From: Mesostigma viride | Lineage: Eukaryota > Streptophyta > Mesostigmatophyceae > Mesostigmatales > Mesostigmataceae | Length of the DNA: 64,000 bases | NCBI GenBank assembly: GCA_009746045.1 | Contig: RPFO01000104.1 | Location: 7,028,750 to 7,092,749, forward strand | Reading direction: 5' to 3' | Shown: one piece after another, positions 10,801 to 20,989 of the stretch | Layout: every line of letters begins with the position of its first letter | Numbering within the stretch: the first letter of the stretch is position 1 | Notes under the pieces: generated by a model | What the model saw: only the letters and a program-made list of their open reading frames with translations | What the model was told of the DNA's origin: nothing | Database searches by the model: none | Made by a program: the position numbers and the translations under genes

Positions 10801-12231
10801 GCACCAAACAAGCATAACCAGTTTATCTTGATTGCTCATTATTGCTACATCCTCAGTATCAATGAGAAAACCATTGTATTTGTATTATTCCTCCTATCTC
10901 GCTGGCTCCTTGTTACCCGACCTCTTCTACTCCCTCTGACACCTCCCCGTCCCATGTACATGTTGAATCCCATCCCTTACCTCGAGGCCCCCCGCTACTC
11001 CCCGATGCATCGCCCCCCCCGCCCACACGCACACAATCCTGCCCACCACGGTCCTCCCCCCCACCCCCCACCCCCCATCCCCCACCCCCCACCCCCCACC
11101 CCCCACCCCCCACCCCCCACCCCACCCCCCCAGATCGCGTTTGACTCGCTGGGCCACCTGTCCACCAAGGCCATCGTCCAGCGGCGCGCCAAGCAGCTGC
11201 CCGCCGTCACCGCGGAGCTGCGCGCCCGCGAGTTTCGCCGAGAAGCCATGGCCCGCGAGCGGGAGGCGCGCGCGCTGGCATTAGCCGCCGTGGTGGGCAA
11301 CGGGAACGGGGAGGATTCCGACGAAGACGACGGCGACCTGGGCCGCCTCAAGGGGGGGGACAACTGCAAGCTCATGGCGCTCGCGCGGCAGACGTGGGCA
11401 CAGCCGCGGGGGGTCAAGGAGCCCCCCGCCCAGGGTGACCTCGGTGGCGAGGATGCGGATGACCTCAGCATGGCGGGCCCCGATGCCCCCTGGGACAACA
11501 GAGAGCCGTCGGACCCCAGTTCCGAGTCCGAGTCGGGTGGGTCGATGAAGGCGGGCACGCTGTCCTCGTCCTCCGCGTCTGCCGGGGAAACTTCTAACGG
11601 GCTGGTACTGGCGGACCGGCTGCGGGAGCAGCTAGGGGAGGACTGGGCGCAGCTGGCCACTTCGCCAGGGTCAGCACCGGGGTCGGCGCGCGGCCAGGGG
11701 GGGACTGGAGGGGCGGAGCCCGTGCAAGGGGGGGGCGGCGGCGCCCCTCTCACCCCTGATGGTAGGTTGTGCAGCAGTAGTCATTTAGTAGGGAACGGTA
11801 GCACTAGGGCCGGCAGCGGTAGCGGCCTGTCCGCAGGGGATGCGGCAATGGCGTTGAATGACGGTGGCGGTAGTCGGGCCGGGGCGTATGGCAGCAGTCC
11901 TCGCAATCGAAAGAAGTTGGCCACCGCGAGCGCGGCGGCGGCGGCGGCGGCGGCGGATTTGGCGCCCGCGTGGCCTGGTCCGCTGAGCCCTCCCCGGCGT
12001 ACCTCGGAAGACCGAAGCTGGGGTGCCAGCACGGCCGCTAATGCCGGTGCTGGCGTTGGCCGGCGGGCATCAACCAGTGATGTGTTTGCCAGCCTGCGGG
12101 GGGGGGTGGATGCGACCGGACCTGCCGGCGAGGGCGCTGATGACGTGGCGACTGCAGAGCTGGTATTTGACAGCGCAATGTGGGGTCTGAGCCACCAGGA
12201 GGTGAAGCCGCGGCATCTGCACACCGACTAG
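1898..12231 (+). CDS. TBC-domain Rab GTPase-activating protein (5' end uncertain)
   Basis: Rab-GAP expected to accelerate GTP hydrolysis on a membrane Rab and so control vesicle traffic; the target Rab cannot be told. Proposed exons: 1898-2169, 3236-3352, 5828-6006, 6676-6769, 7597-7674, 8536-8637 and 11134-12231 (stop TAG), all GT-AG with consistent phases (0,0,2,0,0,0), giving about 646 residues. The TBC domain is complete: [11 protein letters not shown] near the start, the IxxDxxR arginine finger as IDADLHR across the first intron, the YxQ glutamine finger as GYCQ at the end of exon 2 followed by SMNF, then [13 protein letters not shown] and [10 protein letters not shown]. The last exon adds a long, low-complexity Ser/Gly/Asp/Ala-rich tail of about 330 residues, probably disordered. 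Exon 1 opens at an acceptor (CGCAG at 1897), so upstream exons probably exist; an alternative start is the ATG at 1954. Introns are packed with repeats described separately. Confidence 0.93.
2396..2586 (+). repeat. Decayed copies of the exon 1 donor in TBC intron 1
   Basis: The true donor is TTGATGCG|GTGAGTGCGG at 2170. In the intron GTGAGTGCGG recurs at 2396, TTGATGGGGTGAGT at 2460-2473 and GGTGCGGTGAGT at 2575-2586. Each match is short, so this intron alone would be weak evidence. The rest of the intron to 3235 holds nothing I recognise. Confidence 0.45.
3682..5680 (+). repeat. About 2 kb of (CCT/CCCT)n polypyrimidine in TBC intron 2
   Basis: An irregular mixture of CCCT and CCT units runs for about 2000 bases with essentially no purine on the + strand (one G near 4130). 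It fills most of the intron between the donor at 3353 and the acceptor at 5827, on the coding strand, ending about 150 bases before the acceptor. The homopurine/homopyrimidine mirror character could support triplex (H-DNA) formation. All long Pro/Leu/Ser and Arg/Glu/Gly frames across it are artefacts of the repeat. Confidence 0.97.
6007..6310 (+). repeat. Tandem copies of the exon 3 end in TBC intron 3
   Basis: Exon 3 ends GCGCAGAAGCTGCCGCG|GTGAGG. Directly downstream, GTGCAGAAGCT(G/A)(C/A)CGCG-like blocks recur at about 6040-6070, 6090-6122, 6164-6193 and 6234-6264, each preceded by GGGCAGAAG and followed by G-runs, and the series closes with a fresh CTGCGGCGGTGAGG at 6293-6306. Spacing is 50 to 74 bases. 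A (TGG)n run lies at about 6267-6290. Confidence 0.85.
6912..6926 (+). repeat. Copy of the exon 4 donor in TBC intron 4
   Basis: The true exon 4 junction CTGAG|GTGAGCCGCGC at 6770 is matched by ATGAGGTGAGCCGCGC downstream, an identity of 15 bases including the complete donor. The rest of the intron (to 7596) shows no further feature apart from a pyrimidine-rich 3' half. Confidence 0.6.
7686..7798 (+). repeat. Two copies of the exon 5 end and donor in TBC intron 5
   Basis: Exon 5 ends with CTCTTCCGCATGGCGCTCGC, then AATATTCAAG, with donor GTAGGC at 7675. Copy 1 (7686-7712) is a slightly diverged GCATGGCGCTTACAATTTC then AAGGTGGG. Copy 2 (7763-7798) restarts at CTCTTCCGCATG and ends GATATTCAAGGTAGGC. 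Both copies keep the donor dinucleotide. The remaining intron to 8535 holds no supported gene. Confidence 0.85.
8619..10567 (+). repeat. 74-bp minisatellite built from exon 6 end plus donor, 26 full units
   Basis: The unit contains the last bases of exon 6 (CCGCGACCTGGTGCTCAAG), the donor GTGCGGGG, then intronic TAATGATATCGTACTAGT and an ACACTTTCGATGTATGG block. The GCGACC anchor falls at 8621, 8695, 8769 and so on to 10545, exactly 74 bases apart, giving 26 full periods and a 27th junction. Units are almost identical; single-base variants occur near 8991, 9049, 9417, 9925 and 10231. The period is not a multiple of three and each unit carries stops, so it is intronic. A decayed relative, GATCTGGTGTTCAAGGCG, follows at about 10630. 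Confidence 0.98.
11055..11133 (+). repeat. (CCCCCA)n tract abutting a 3' splice site
   Basis: A run of CACCCCCC units immediately precedes the acceptor CAG of the last TBC exon (exon start 11134). It serves, or has grown from, the polypyrimidine tract of this intron. Confidence 0.9.
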
Positions 12232-13204
12232 GGTGCGTGGGGGGTCATGAGGGGACGGATGCTTGATGAGGAAGCGACGAGGGAATGCTTGAAGCCTTCG
12301 GGTGATACGTGTTCAGTGGAAACGGGGGGGCCATGTTGAGTTGCATGGGTGAGGTTCCAGAAAGGCCGAATGCTTTGGAGCTCTGCTCTTCCAGGACATG
12401 CAGACCAGAGGTTCGTGCTCGAGCGAGTGATTTGCATTTCAGGAGCAAATCGTTATATAAGTGGCCCGACTCGCAAAAATGTCATGTAAGCTTCTGAGCG
12501 TAGTTTGTCTCCGTGATGGGCATGTGCCGCGAGGGTCATGTTGCAGCCCAGAGTGCAGGCTTGTCAGGCTGCCCCTGTAGGTAAAATGTACGGGTAGGTG
12601 CCCATGTTTTCATGACATGTATGGACACCCGAGCAATGCCTTGAGCACAAGAAGAGGCTGGGAAGTCACTGGGCACCCAAATTAGTGCAGGTGATCCAGA
12701 TGGGATTAAGCCCAGTAGTGTATCAGTCCTATTTATATCATATTGATGGCCCCACCACATGAGTGCGGGGATTTGATGGCTAGGAGTTAGAAAAACTTTT
12801 TTTCAATGTGCAAGTGTGGGTTTCCTGCATGCAATTATCTATTTTCGTACATGCAAGTTTCATGTGAAGCCTTGTTTATCAAATCCTCTTCATGGAGAGT
12901 CCGGGAGCACGATAAATGGCGATTAAAATTTAAACAAATGGAGATTGAGTGCTAGTATTGAAAGTAACGTGCGTTCTAACTTGCCCGTTCAGACCACAGT
13001 GGCGGTGCACATTCTGCAGGCCGCCCTTATCAAGGAGACAAATGCTTGCGAAGATGCGCAAATTGTTCAAATGTATTGGGAGGGAGGCCGGGAGGGCCAA
13101 GGGAGGTAGGAAGGGAGGGGTTACAGTTTGACGCGCCCACATGCACCGTCCGAATAGTAGATGCCAAAAGATGGAATCTCTCGATTTGTGTCCTCTCCTC
13201 ACGC
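12232..13204. other. Intergenic region downstream of the TBC gene
   Basis: No supported gene. ATGTAAGC occurs at about 12482 and AT-richer sequence at 12780-12960, either of which could belong to a 3' UTR or polyadenylation region, but no signal is decisive. Confidence 0.4.
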
Positions 13205-13610
13205 CTCTCTAGGGATATGTGCAACATATACAGAGCCCAACGGAGTTATGTTCAGTTCAATTCAATTCAATTCAATTCAATTCAATTCAATTCAATTCAA
13301 TTCAATTCAATTCAATTCAATTCAATTCAATTCAATTCAATTCAATTCAATTCAATTCAATTCAATTCAATTCAATTCAATTCAATTCAATTCAATTCAA
13401 TTCAATTCAATTCAATTCAATTCAATTCAATTCAATTCAATTCCATTCCATTCCATTCCATTCCATTCCATTCCATTCAATTCAATTCAATTCAATTCCA
13501 TTCAATTCAATTCAATTCAATTCAATTCAATTCAATTCAATTCAATTCAATTCCATTCAATTCAATTCCATTCAATTCAATTCCATTCCATTCAATTCAA
13601 TTCAATTCAC
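13205..13610 (+). mobile_element. Retroelement 3' terminus with a (TTCAA)n tail
   Basis: The element terminus AGGGATATGTGCAACAT, then CCAACGGAGTTATGTTC, runs directly into about 355 bases of TTCAA repeats from 13251, with interspersed TTCCA units mainly at 13440-13480 and 13550-13590. The same terminus at 15700-15745 runs instead into a (TTAA)n tail. The microsatellite therefore probably began as the retroelement tail. Long Ser-Ile-Gln-Phe-Asn frames here are repeat artefacts. Confidence 0.8.
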
Positions 13611-13826
13611 GCCTCTCCAAAAAAATTGGGTTTGCAAATTTCTTCGAAATGTGCACCGCCAGATATAAATTATTATGGGGACGGGACACCCGGGACCTTT
13701 TCGTGCCAAAAACGTCGGGACGGTACCAATATTGGTACCTCGGGACCGTGAAATTGTGATGCACAACGTACGACTCGAAAACGCAGAAAAGAGAACGGCA
13801 CGCGTAGATCCCACACGGAAAATTGA

Positions 13827-13995
13827 CCGCAGCATGTTGGTGACCGCGCCGTCCAGCTTGTTGGCAAGGTCGGCGGTGAGGGTCCACGTCTCAATCGGCC
13901 CCGTACGTAAGAACAGCTAGGGAGGTTCAGGACCTTAAATAGGACGTCCTGTTTCTCTAGCTTGCCCAAGGGCTTGCGCCACAGGGCCGGCCCGG
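13827..13995 (-). pseudogene. LINE ORF2 (reverse transcriptase C-terminal part) fragment
   Basis: On the minus strand, fragments read LWRKPLGKLEKQDVLFKVL and then, in another frame, AETWTLTADLANKLDG and NMLR. These match the colinear segment of the better-preserved ORF2 remnant at 21608-22412 (GLGGHRKRMLFKVL, AEAWTLPPKLAARLDG, YRMLR). The frame change shows it is dead. Confidence 0.7.
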
Positions 13996-14049
13996 TAACC
14001 AACGGTAATAAGTACTATACTACTAGCACAGAACTTTGCACTGGACTTT

Positions 14050-14265
14050 TAGCCGGCCTTCACTGGCTCGGCATGCCTTTGGGTACCGGTAACCGACGAT
14101 AACCGATACCGGTACCAATTGCCTCGCCGCCCTCGCCCGGTAACCGATATATACCGGTCCCGGTAGCCGAGGGCCGCAAGTACTGGTTCCGGTACCGATG
14201 GGCTAAAAACGGCCGGTAACCGACCCAACCCTACTTGGTCGGGGGCCCGGTGGTCGGGGGCCCGG
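14050..14265. repeat. CCGGTACC-rich palindromic low-complexity region
   Basis: Variants of GGTACCGGTAACCGA and ACCGATACCGGTACC recur many times in both orientations, followed by a duplicated GGTCGGGGGCCCGG at about 14228-14263. No coding potential; cause unknown. Confidence 0.6.
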
Positions 14266-14406
14266 CTTGCGCAATATTCGACTACAGTGCGTGACATTCG
14301 GCAGTTACGAATCTTTTGTTTTGTCCAGACGGAATGATGTTCAGTCCATCTGACAAAGCTAGATACGCATCGATCGTACTGTACGTGCGGTGTCAACTTC
14401 GACCTG

Positions 14407-14805
14407 GTGGAAGGTGAGAACTCCGTGTTCAAAGCAAGTGCACAGGCGTTTGAGAAAGAAATCCTTGGCCGCATGGGCCTCATTGGTGAGATCAAGCTGG
14501 ACGCCCACCGCCTTCCCCGCTCGTGGGGCAAGACGGGGGCGCCTCCGCTGCTGCTCATCTTTGAGAACCTGGCAGACAAGATTTCGTTCCTCAGATGCCG
14601 CAAGCGGCTCGAGAGGACTCACTACACCTTGGACGACGACTTGACCCTGGCGCAGCAATGAACAGCGACGGGAGCTATGGCCGACCTAACTCTGGACAGC
14701 TCCGGCAGATCGCGGCGGGGAAGCCGGTGTAAGTACTGGACGGGGGCGGCCATCTAGCTACGTCGGCCACAAGCCCTGGCAAGCTAGCGACCCCCGCTGC
14801 CCCAG
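14407..14805 (+). pseudogene. LINE ORF1 C-terminal fragment
   Basis: The frame from 14407 gives FEKEILGRMGLIGEIKLDAH, then PPLLLIFENLADKISFLRCR and HYTLDDDLTLAQQ before a stop at 14659. This is colinear with the C-terminal half of the intact ORF1 at 35247-36608 (LLTLMGLVGEVELRGCHRLP, PPPVLLTFPSPEDKQRFLSR, WTLDDDLTPAQQ). Homology continues past the stop in shifted frames to a GHKPWQAS-like end near 14795, so this copy is decayed. Confidence 0.8.
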
Positions 14806-15107
14806 CACCTAGCCAGCCACCCCCGCGCTTAGGGGATTCATAAGTGAGGTTTCATAAGTCTGAGTAGCCGGGGATTCATGCATCCAACCATAGCAGTAGT
14901 AGTGTCAGAATAGCAGTAGTAGTGTAGAATAGTAAAAAGGCATATACCCAACGTGGCCTGTACATGTACGCCCACCATGATTACGGGCCCCATATACCAG
15001 CTCATGAATTAGAATTATTAAGTCATTGTGTGTTGTTATTAAGTCATGAATGTACATGTGTGCCTATGATGAGCCCCATACCAGATGATGCATAGTATTA
15101 TTTAGTC

Positions 15108-15785
15108 ATGCCGTGCCCATGCAGAGAGGATCGCTCTCTGCTGAGAAGCCACTGATGCATCCTAGCCATTGTTTAGCTATGCTCATCTTCCAGACTTCCA
15201 CCCTACGTCCGCACCCTCGCTGCTGGACCACATATCAGTACTCCTACACACAGATCTCGAATGATTTATCTAGTACCACATCCGCAAGGCTTGCATCACT
15301 CCCCGGCAAGGAGAACTTTTGCGGACAACTGTAGGTGTCAGTTGGCGATGCCTTAGGATCCGGAGACGTCCCTCCTATGGTCAGCAAAGTTGGTGCGAGA
15401 GGTCCCCAGTTCGATTCCGGCCTGGATTCATTTGCAGATCGCGTTTTTCCGCGTTTTCCGCGGACCGGCACTGAAGGCAAATGGTTTTCACCTTTGCAGC
15501 GTGCCAAATCAGAACATATCAAGGAGACAACCAGCGCAGGCCAGAAATCGGGAGAATCCGGACCATGGTAGCTCGAGCCTGCCGGGAACACATATAGTGG
15601 CCGGTGCAGGTGCACTTCGTGCAGCCAGAGCTTGTGTAGTTTACACCCTACCCTTGCAGGAAGTAGCCCAGAATGTATTACAAGCCATACATGCCCCTTC
15701 TCAGGGATATGTGCTACATGTACTCCCAACGGAGTTATGTTCTTAATTAATGCATTAATTTATTAATTAATTAGTTAATGCGTGT
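15108..15785 (+). mobile_element. Dispersed retroelement copy B, interrupted by a SINE
   Basis: Sequence 15113-15240 matches the 5' part of copy A (CCATGCAGAGAG, TCTCTGCTGAGA), and 15597-15785 matches its 3' part (GTGCAGGTGCACTTCGTG, AGGGATATGTGCTACATG, CCAACGGAGTTATGTTC) with a (TTAA)n tail. The intervening 15241-15596 is absent from copy A and contains a tRNA-like SINE, so it is best read as a nested insertion. Confidence 0.6.
15332..15590 (+). mobile_element. Probable tRNA-derived SINE
   Basis: The head resembles a tRNA gene with a pol III A-box-like TCAGTTGGCGATGCC and a B-box-like AGTTCGATTCCGG about 60 bases later. It is followed by CCGCGTTTTCCGCGG and the conserved block ATCAAGGAGACAACCAGCGC, CAGAAATCGGGAGAATCCGG and CTCGAGCCTGCC. 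That block recurs at 20883-20953 (+) and 22585-22655 (-), with pieces at 25585 (-). Related heads lie at 20463 (+) and about 50520-50595 (-). It is not a functional tRNA: the arms do not fold cleanly. Confidence 0.6.
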
Positions 15786-15929
15786 ATGATTGCTTTGTTG
15801 AACGAGAGTAAAATCATGTACCTTGTATGCAGGGCAGTGACTTACTCCATCCACAATGCTTTTGCACAATACTTCTTGTTTTAGTATTGCACAATCAGTT
15901 GGGCCTGCAACTACATGCTGCAGACAGAG

Positions 15930-16048
<119 letters not shown>

Positions 16049-17353
16049 CCTCTGTGGCATGCGCCCACTTGAGGCAGTGATATACTTAAGTGCAGACGCC
16101 CTCCCTGGACTTCGCGTGGCGTGTAGGGCCGGTTTCAAGAAGGTTCCTTTATTGGCACGCACGGGACGCGGTCAAGCATCCCAATAGTTAGGGGCACGCT
16201 CAGGGTTCAGTCGCTCAGATGATGATAAACAAGTGACCTGCACGATTGCCCATAGCTGCTGGTCATCCTGGCAAAAAGATAAGCCAACTGTAATTTGTTC
16301 TCTAAACCCCGTCGCGACACGCGGCCAGCAATCCATGCATATCGCTTGGTGGTTCCAAGTAACTAGTGGCAGGGCTGCATTCATTGTGAATGCCTGCTTT
16401 AGCGGTCTCGTCTTACTCCGGAATGCAACAGAGAGAAAATCATAATAATCACGCAGTTTTCGCGCCAACCCTAAAAAAAAAAAAAAAGAAATGTTCACGC
16501 GCACTCACGCTGGCCATTGGCGTGTGCACTCTACAAGCGCACCGGCCACGCCTGCCGATGGAAACGTAAGCCATTTCATCAATGCAGCATGCCGCGTATC
16601 CTATCTCCATTCTGTCCCCATCTCCGTTGGACATGAGTTAGGTAGACATGAGATAGTAACGCGGTAATTGCAATTCAGGATCATCCTTCGTGGAACTAGT
16701 CCTTGATTGAAACCTGCGCCTGATTCATGAAACAACATGTACTGGGCATTGCCTGTGCAGTAGGGCAGTCCGTCGTCAATGGCAAGCCGAGAGGTGTCCG
16801 TAGCCATGAACACGGTAAATTATTTATGCATGGCAGCCTTATCTGCCGTCTTCCTGAGGTCCTAGTGGTTCCTTAGGACTCCTGCATTGCGTTTAGCACT
16901 TCGGCATTTCTTTCGACGGTGAAAAATAAACGACACGTGGGGTGAAGCATGAGCGTCGGGAGCCCGCATATGTACAATTTTTCCTATCACACTCCCGCGT
17001 TACTTGCAGCTACCTACTGTCCGTAGTTGTCCAGTTTTGCCGCTTTGGCTCAACAGGATTTTAGCCAATGATTAGGACCGTACTGTTAAGATACGTCACT
17101 AACAAGCTTAAGGTAGGAGAATGACCTTGAACTTATTGCTGGCCGGACAAATACCGTAGGCCAAGTCGCGCGTGCGCTGCCCGCAGCCATGAGCCAAGCG
17201 CGCTTACGGCGCGGCGTGAGGAAGTGCCGTATCCGCCGCCTTGCACCTAGCAAGGTTTTTAGCCTGCAGAGATGGCTTCCATCGTCCTCTTTCAGGTGTA
17301 GCCACTTAGTGGCGGTATCGATTTAGGCTAGCTGCGTAGAGATAGCTAGCGCG
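16049..17353. other. Intergenic region upstream of RPL4
   Basis: No gene supported in 1.3 kb. An A-run at about 16472-16486 may be the tail of a processed insertion. The last 150 bases before the RPL4 start should hold its promoter and 5' UTR; no TATA box is evident. CTCTTTCAG at 17287 could be the acceptor of a 5' UTR intron. Confidence 0.4.
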
Positions 17354-18571
17354 ATGGCAGCGCGCCCGCTGGTCACCGTTCAGGTGTTGGATGCTAGCGA
17401 GTCTGCGCAGCAGATTGCTCTTCCGGATGTGTTCGTGTCCCCAATCCGCCCGGATATTGTCCAGTATGTGCACACGAACATGGCCAAGAACCACAGGCAG
17501 GCTTACTCCGTGAGCAAGTTCGCCGGCCATCAGACGTCGGCCGAGTCATGGGGTACTGGTCGTGCCGTGTCTCGTATCCCGCGTGTGCCCGGTGGTGGTA
17601 CTCACCGCGCGGGGCAGGGTGCTTTCGGTAACATGTGCCGCGGTGGTCGCATGTTCGCCCCAACCAAGACCTGGCGCCGCTGGCACAGGAAGGTCAATGT
17701 CGGCCAGAAGCGTTATGCCGTCTGCTCCGCCCTGGCCGCCTCTGCCCTGCCATCTCTGGTGATGGCTCGCGGCCACCGTATTGACCAGGTGGCCGAGGTC
17801 CCCCTGGTCCTCAGCGATGCCGTGGAGAGCGTGACCAAGACCAACAAGGCCGTGGATGTCCTGAAGAAGGTCGCCGCCTACGCCGACGTTGAGAAGGTCA
17901 AGGATAGCCGCAATGTGCGCCGTGGCAAGGGGAAGATGAGGAACCGCCGCTACGTGCAGAGGCGGGGGCCCCTCATCGTGTTCGCCAACGACAGCGGCAT
18001 CGTCAAGGCGTTCCGCAACCTGCCCGGCGTGGAGATCTGCTCCGTGGAGCGCCTCAACCTGCTCCAGCTGGCCCCTGGTGGCCACCTGGGCCGCTTCATC
18101 ATCTGGACCAAGTCGGCCTTCCAGAAGCTCGATGCGATCTATGGCACGGCGACCAAGCCCTCGGCTCTGAAGAAGAAGTTCACCCTCCCCCGCCCGCTCA
18201 TGGCCAACTCGGACCTTTCTCGCCTGATCAACTCGGACGAGATCCAGAGCAAGGTGCGCCCAGCCAAGGAGGGCAGCCGCCGCATCCACATCAAGAAGAA
18301 CCCGCTCAAGAACCTGGGCGCGATGCTGCGTCTCAACCCGTATGCCAAGACCATGCGCCGCCACGCGCTGCTGGCGGAGGAGCGCCAGGTCAAGGCCAAG
18401 GCGGCCGCGCTGGAGAACAAGCGCAAGGGCATCGCCACGCCGCACAAGAAGGAGGCGCCGGAGGCGCGCAAGGCCGGCAAGGTCTTCTACAACAACATGG
18501 TCTCCGAGGGCGATTACACCAAGTTCGAGGTGTTCCAGCGCTGGCTGGGCGTGGCGCAGGACGACGAGTAG
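17354..18571 (+). CDS. RPL4: 60S ribosomal protein L4 (uL4)
   Basis: Structural protein of the large cytosolic ribosomal subunit; the internal loop of uL4 lines the peptide exit tunnel. A single uninterrupted 405-codon frame starts at an ATG in a GCGATGG context and ends with TAG. Family landmarks are [12 protein letters not shown] (N-terminal region), [16 protein letters not shown] and [19 protein letters not shown] (the tunnel loop, about residues 57-90), [44 protein letters not shown] and the eukaryote-specific Lys-rich C-terminal extension with LKKNPLKN-type sequence. Length is normal for eukaryotes. The wording is closest, by eye, to plant RPL4. It is the only intact intronless gene here, either natural for this gene or a retrocopy-type replacement; the intact frame and strong conservation argue that it works. 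The long antisense frame opposite it is a shadow. Confidence 0.99.
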   Translation: MAARPLVTVQVLDASESAQQIALPDVFVSPIRPDIVQYVHTNMAKNHRQAYSVSKFAGHQTSAESWGTGRAVSRIPRVPGGGTHRAGQGAFGNMCRGGRMFAPTKTWRRWHRKVNVGQKRYAVCSALAASALPSLVMARGHRIDQVAEVPLVLSDAVESVTKTNKAVDVLKKVAAYADVEKVKDSRNVRRGKGKMRNRRYVQRRGPLIVFANDSGIVKAFRNLPGVEICSVERLNLLQLAPGGHLGRFIIWTKSAFQKLDAIYGTATKPSALKKKFTLPRPLMANSDLSRLINSDEIQSKVRPAKEGSRRIHIKKNPLKNLGAMLRLNPYAKTMRRHALLAEERQVKAKAAALENKRKGIATPHKKEAPEARKAGKVFYNNMVSEGDYTKFEVFQRWLGVAQDDE

Positions 18572-20460
18572 ACGGCCACGCAGGGGTTGTGACAAATGTC
18601 TGCTACGATGTTCTGCTACAGGGTGTAACAATAACAACGGACGTTTGGAGAAACGATGGTGCCTTGGGGGTGTGGAGGCGGCGGCAAGGAGGGGAATGCT
18701 GCGCCGGTGCCGTGGTGGCGGTGTGGGTGAAAGGGACGTCACGATGGGGTGCTGGTTACTGGCGCCCCGCGTGGGGCTCTTGTAGCCATGGCACTGGCCC
18801 TTATATATTGTCAATAACATTAGTCGTGGCGGATGCCACAGCTTTTTTTTCTTATTATTACCATGAATGAACAGCACTTTCGCGGACATGATGGCGGGAA
18901 GGGGTATATGCGTGTCGCGGCAGCTAGTAAAGCTTCATCTTGACTGTTCTATCGCTTGATGATAGTTTTTCACGGGTCTTTGCAATAATACACCATGCCA
19001 ACGGGAATGTGTGGCATTAGGACTCTGGGTGCTGTCGGGAAGGAAGGAAATGGAGGACATTCGTATATTGTACGTCAAGCTGATGCTTTTTTTAGCCAGT
19101 TTTCACATGCACATTGGGTGTTAAGCGTTTGCATCACAAGCGGTTGGTTTTCTTCTCATAGTATGGTTTTTGGGACGAGTCGCTTGTTTCAGTGGTCTTG
19201 TGAAGGCGCTGTGTTTTGCTGTGCTGTCTTGGATGGGCGGCCAGTACATACAGCCTTGTTTACTCTTTGCGTCGTGTTTCGGTTTCTGCCCGCTGGTGTG
19301 CGTTGCCTTGCTAGTCCTACTGTGTATATCGGACAGTTAAGGCATGCCTTGGTGGGGTGCCATTGTGGTGGCATCGTGACGGCAGGTGTGGGGTTGGACT
19401 TGGTGGACCATAAGAATGGTGTGGCCACTGGTTACAGGCTGTTTTTTTGCTTGTTGAGGGCGCGCTTGCTAATAACGTTCCTGGGTCCGTGTTTCTCAGG
19501 TGGTTAGTAGCTGTGTGCTTAACAAGTGCCTTGTAGCTTGGTGATGTTCGGTGGTGCTTTTTTACAGCGATTCTCTGTTTCTTGTTTTTTAGCAAACGTG
19601 TGCAGTACTGTCGTCTTGTTGAACCACCTGTGAAGTCAACCCTTTTCGCGGCGTCATTGGCCATCTGGTGATGTGCTTGGTGGGTGGTATTCCCTTGGTT
19701 ACTTTCCCTTTTCATGTTTCCCTCTCATGCCAGACATCCCTGATTGTGTGTAAATTAGCATAAGCCTGCCCTTTTGCCCTCTGCCTGTGGCTTGCCGAAC
19801 ACATTCGGGTTATGCATCTCTGCGACGAGCCACAATTCTTGGTGCAGATTGTTTCATACCTGCCCTGCAAGCCTGCGTGACATTAGCTGCGTGCACTTGT
19901 TCCTCTGTTTAAATAGATCAGCGAGGTTCGTGCTGCCCTGGATAGTGTCTTTCCTGGTTCTCGCACATAGGGTGGTGGTGGGTGGCGGCTATGTGTGAGT
20001 GTCCATTTCGGAAGGCGCATAACAGGGGCAGGTGTGCTTTGTGGATAAGCCGCTTTATTGTAGCGTTGGTTCGTGCGTTCCTTTGTCTTGGGGCTGTGCG
20101 TCTTTTTCATGTCAGTGTTTGCCTCTCTCTAGTCAAGAACGTACTGTCGAAAGTTTGGCATGCGTTCTTCTTGCGCAAATGGATGGGTGGAGTTTGGGAT
20201 TGGTGCATCAATTGGGTGGCAATGCAATGTCAGCTGTTTGCCGCGCTGACATATAATGGCTGCGGCTTGTGCAATGCTGTCCTGCCTGGCGCATGTGTGT
20301 GGGTTTCTGAGTTGCTGTTTCTCAGGGATGCAGCCCATGTGGCTTTCTCATTTTGGCTTTGTGTTATGGCGTGGCCCTCTCTGTTGTTGGTGTTTTTTCC
20401 AAGATGGAAGGTTTGTGATGGTGTATTCTCCGGTAAAGAGGTTTTTCGCAGTTGGGCTGT
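18572..20460. other. T/G-rich intergenic region downstream of RPL4
   Basis: From about 18980 to 20460 the + strand is visibly rich in T and G, unlike the flanking sequence. Two + strand frames (18995-19507 and 19982-20473) are rich in Cys, Trp, Val, Leu and Phe, as expected from TG-rich codons, and show no domain. GGTGTAACAATAAC near 18620 could be part of the RPL4 3' end signal. I see no supported gene. Confidence 0.5.
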
Positions 20461-20462
20461 TT

Positions 20463-20955
20463 CGAAACGTTAAGTGAGATGCCTTCGGATCAGGAGACTC
20501 ACATAGCCGCGACATCATGCCAAAGGTCCTATGTTCGATTCCTTGCTGGTAGCTTCTAGGCTTTCTTACTTTCTGTGTTCCGCGGAATCTCAGATTTGGG
20601 CAGCTAGCGTTTTCACGTTTGTTGCTTTCTGACGACAGTGTATTCTTCTGGAGTTCCAGCATGGGTAGTAACACTTTTTGTCTTGTAAGTTCTCAAGAGC
20701 CAGTTATTGGGGATGCAGTTATGAAGTGAGACAACTATTATGGCCCAAGGCTGAATTTGCGCCGTGCATGCTCCTGGTGCAAGGAGGTCAGTGGGATGAT
20801 GCACACTAGTGAGCGCGAAAGCCTTATGTCCGGCGATACCATGCTTTCCGATTTAGTCTGTACGGCATTCAGTGAGACAACTATCAAGGAGACAACCAGC
20901 GCAGGCCAGAAACCGGGAGAATCTGGACCATGGTACCTAGCTCGAGCCTGCCGTT
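20463..20955 (+). mobile_element. SINE-like sequence, second copy
   Basis: The tRNA-like head (TTAAGTGAGATGCC..GGATCAGGAGAC with B-box-like TATGTTCGATTCC at about 20530) matches the head at 15332. The conserved downstream block ATCAAGGAGACAACCAGCGC to GCTCGAGCCTGCC lies at 20883-20953, separated from the head by about 320 bases of other sequence, so this is a diverged or composite copy. Confidence 0.5.
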
Positions 20956-20989
20956 ACATATCTTTTCCGCGTTTTCGAGTCGTTTGAAC

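Noticed and set aside
10594..11133. In-frame N-terminal extension of the last TBC exon
   Set aside because: The stretch before the CAG acceptor at 11133 is repeat-rich, lacks TBC homology, and the TBC domain continues cleanly from exon 6 to 11134.
13046..13759. Long Ser-Ile-Gln-Phe-Asn frames
   Set aside because: Artefact of the (TTCAA)n microsatellite.
15332..15430. Functional tRNA gene
   Set aside because: A- and B-box-like motifs are present, but the acceptor and anticodon arms do not pair well and related heads are dispersed, so a SINE is more likely.
17546..18889. 447-codon frame antisense to RPL4
   Set aside because: Shadow of the GC-biased RPL4 coding sequence; it has no domain.
18995..20473. 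Two Cys/Trp/Leu-rich frames of 163-170 codons
   Set aside because: Composition follows the T/G-rich DNA; no domain, weak start context, no splicing support.
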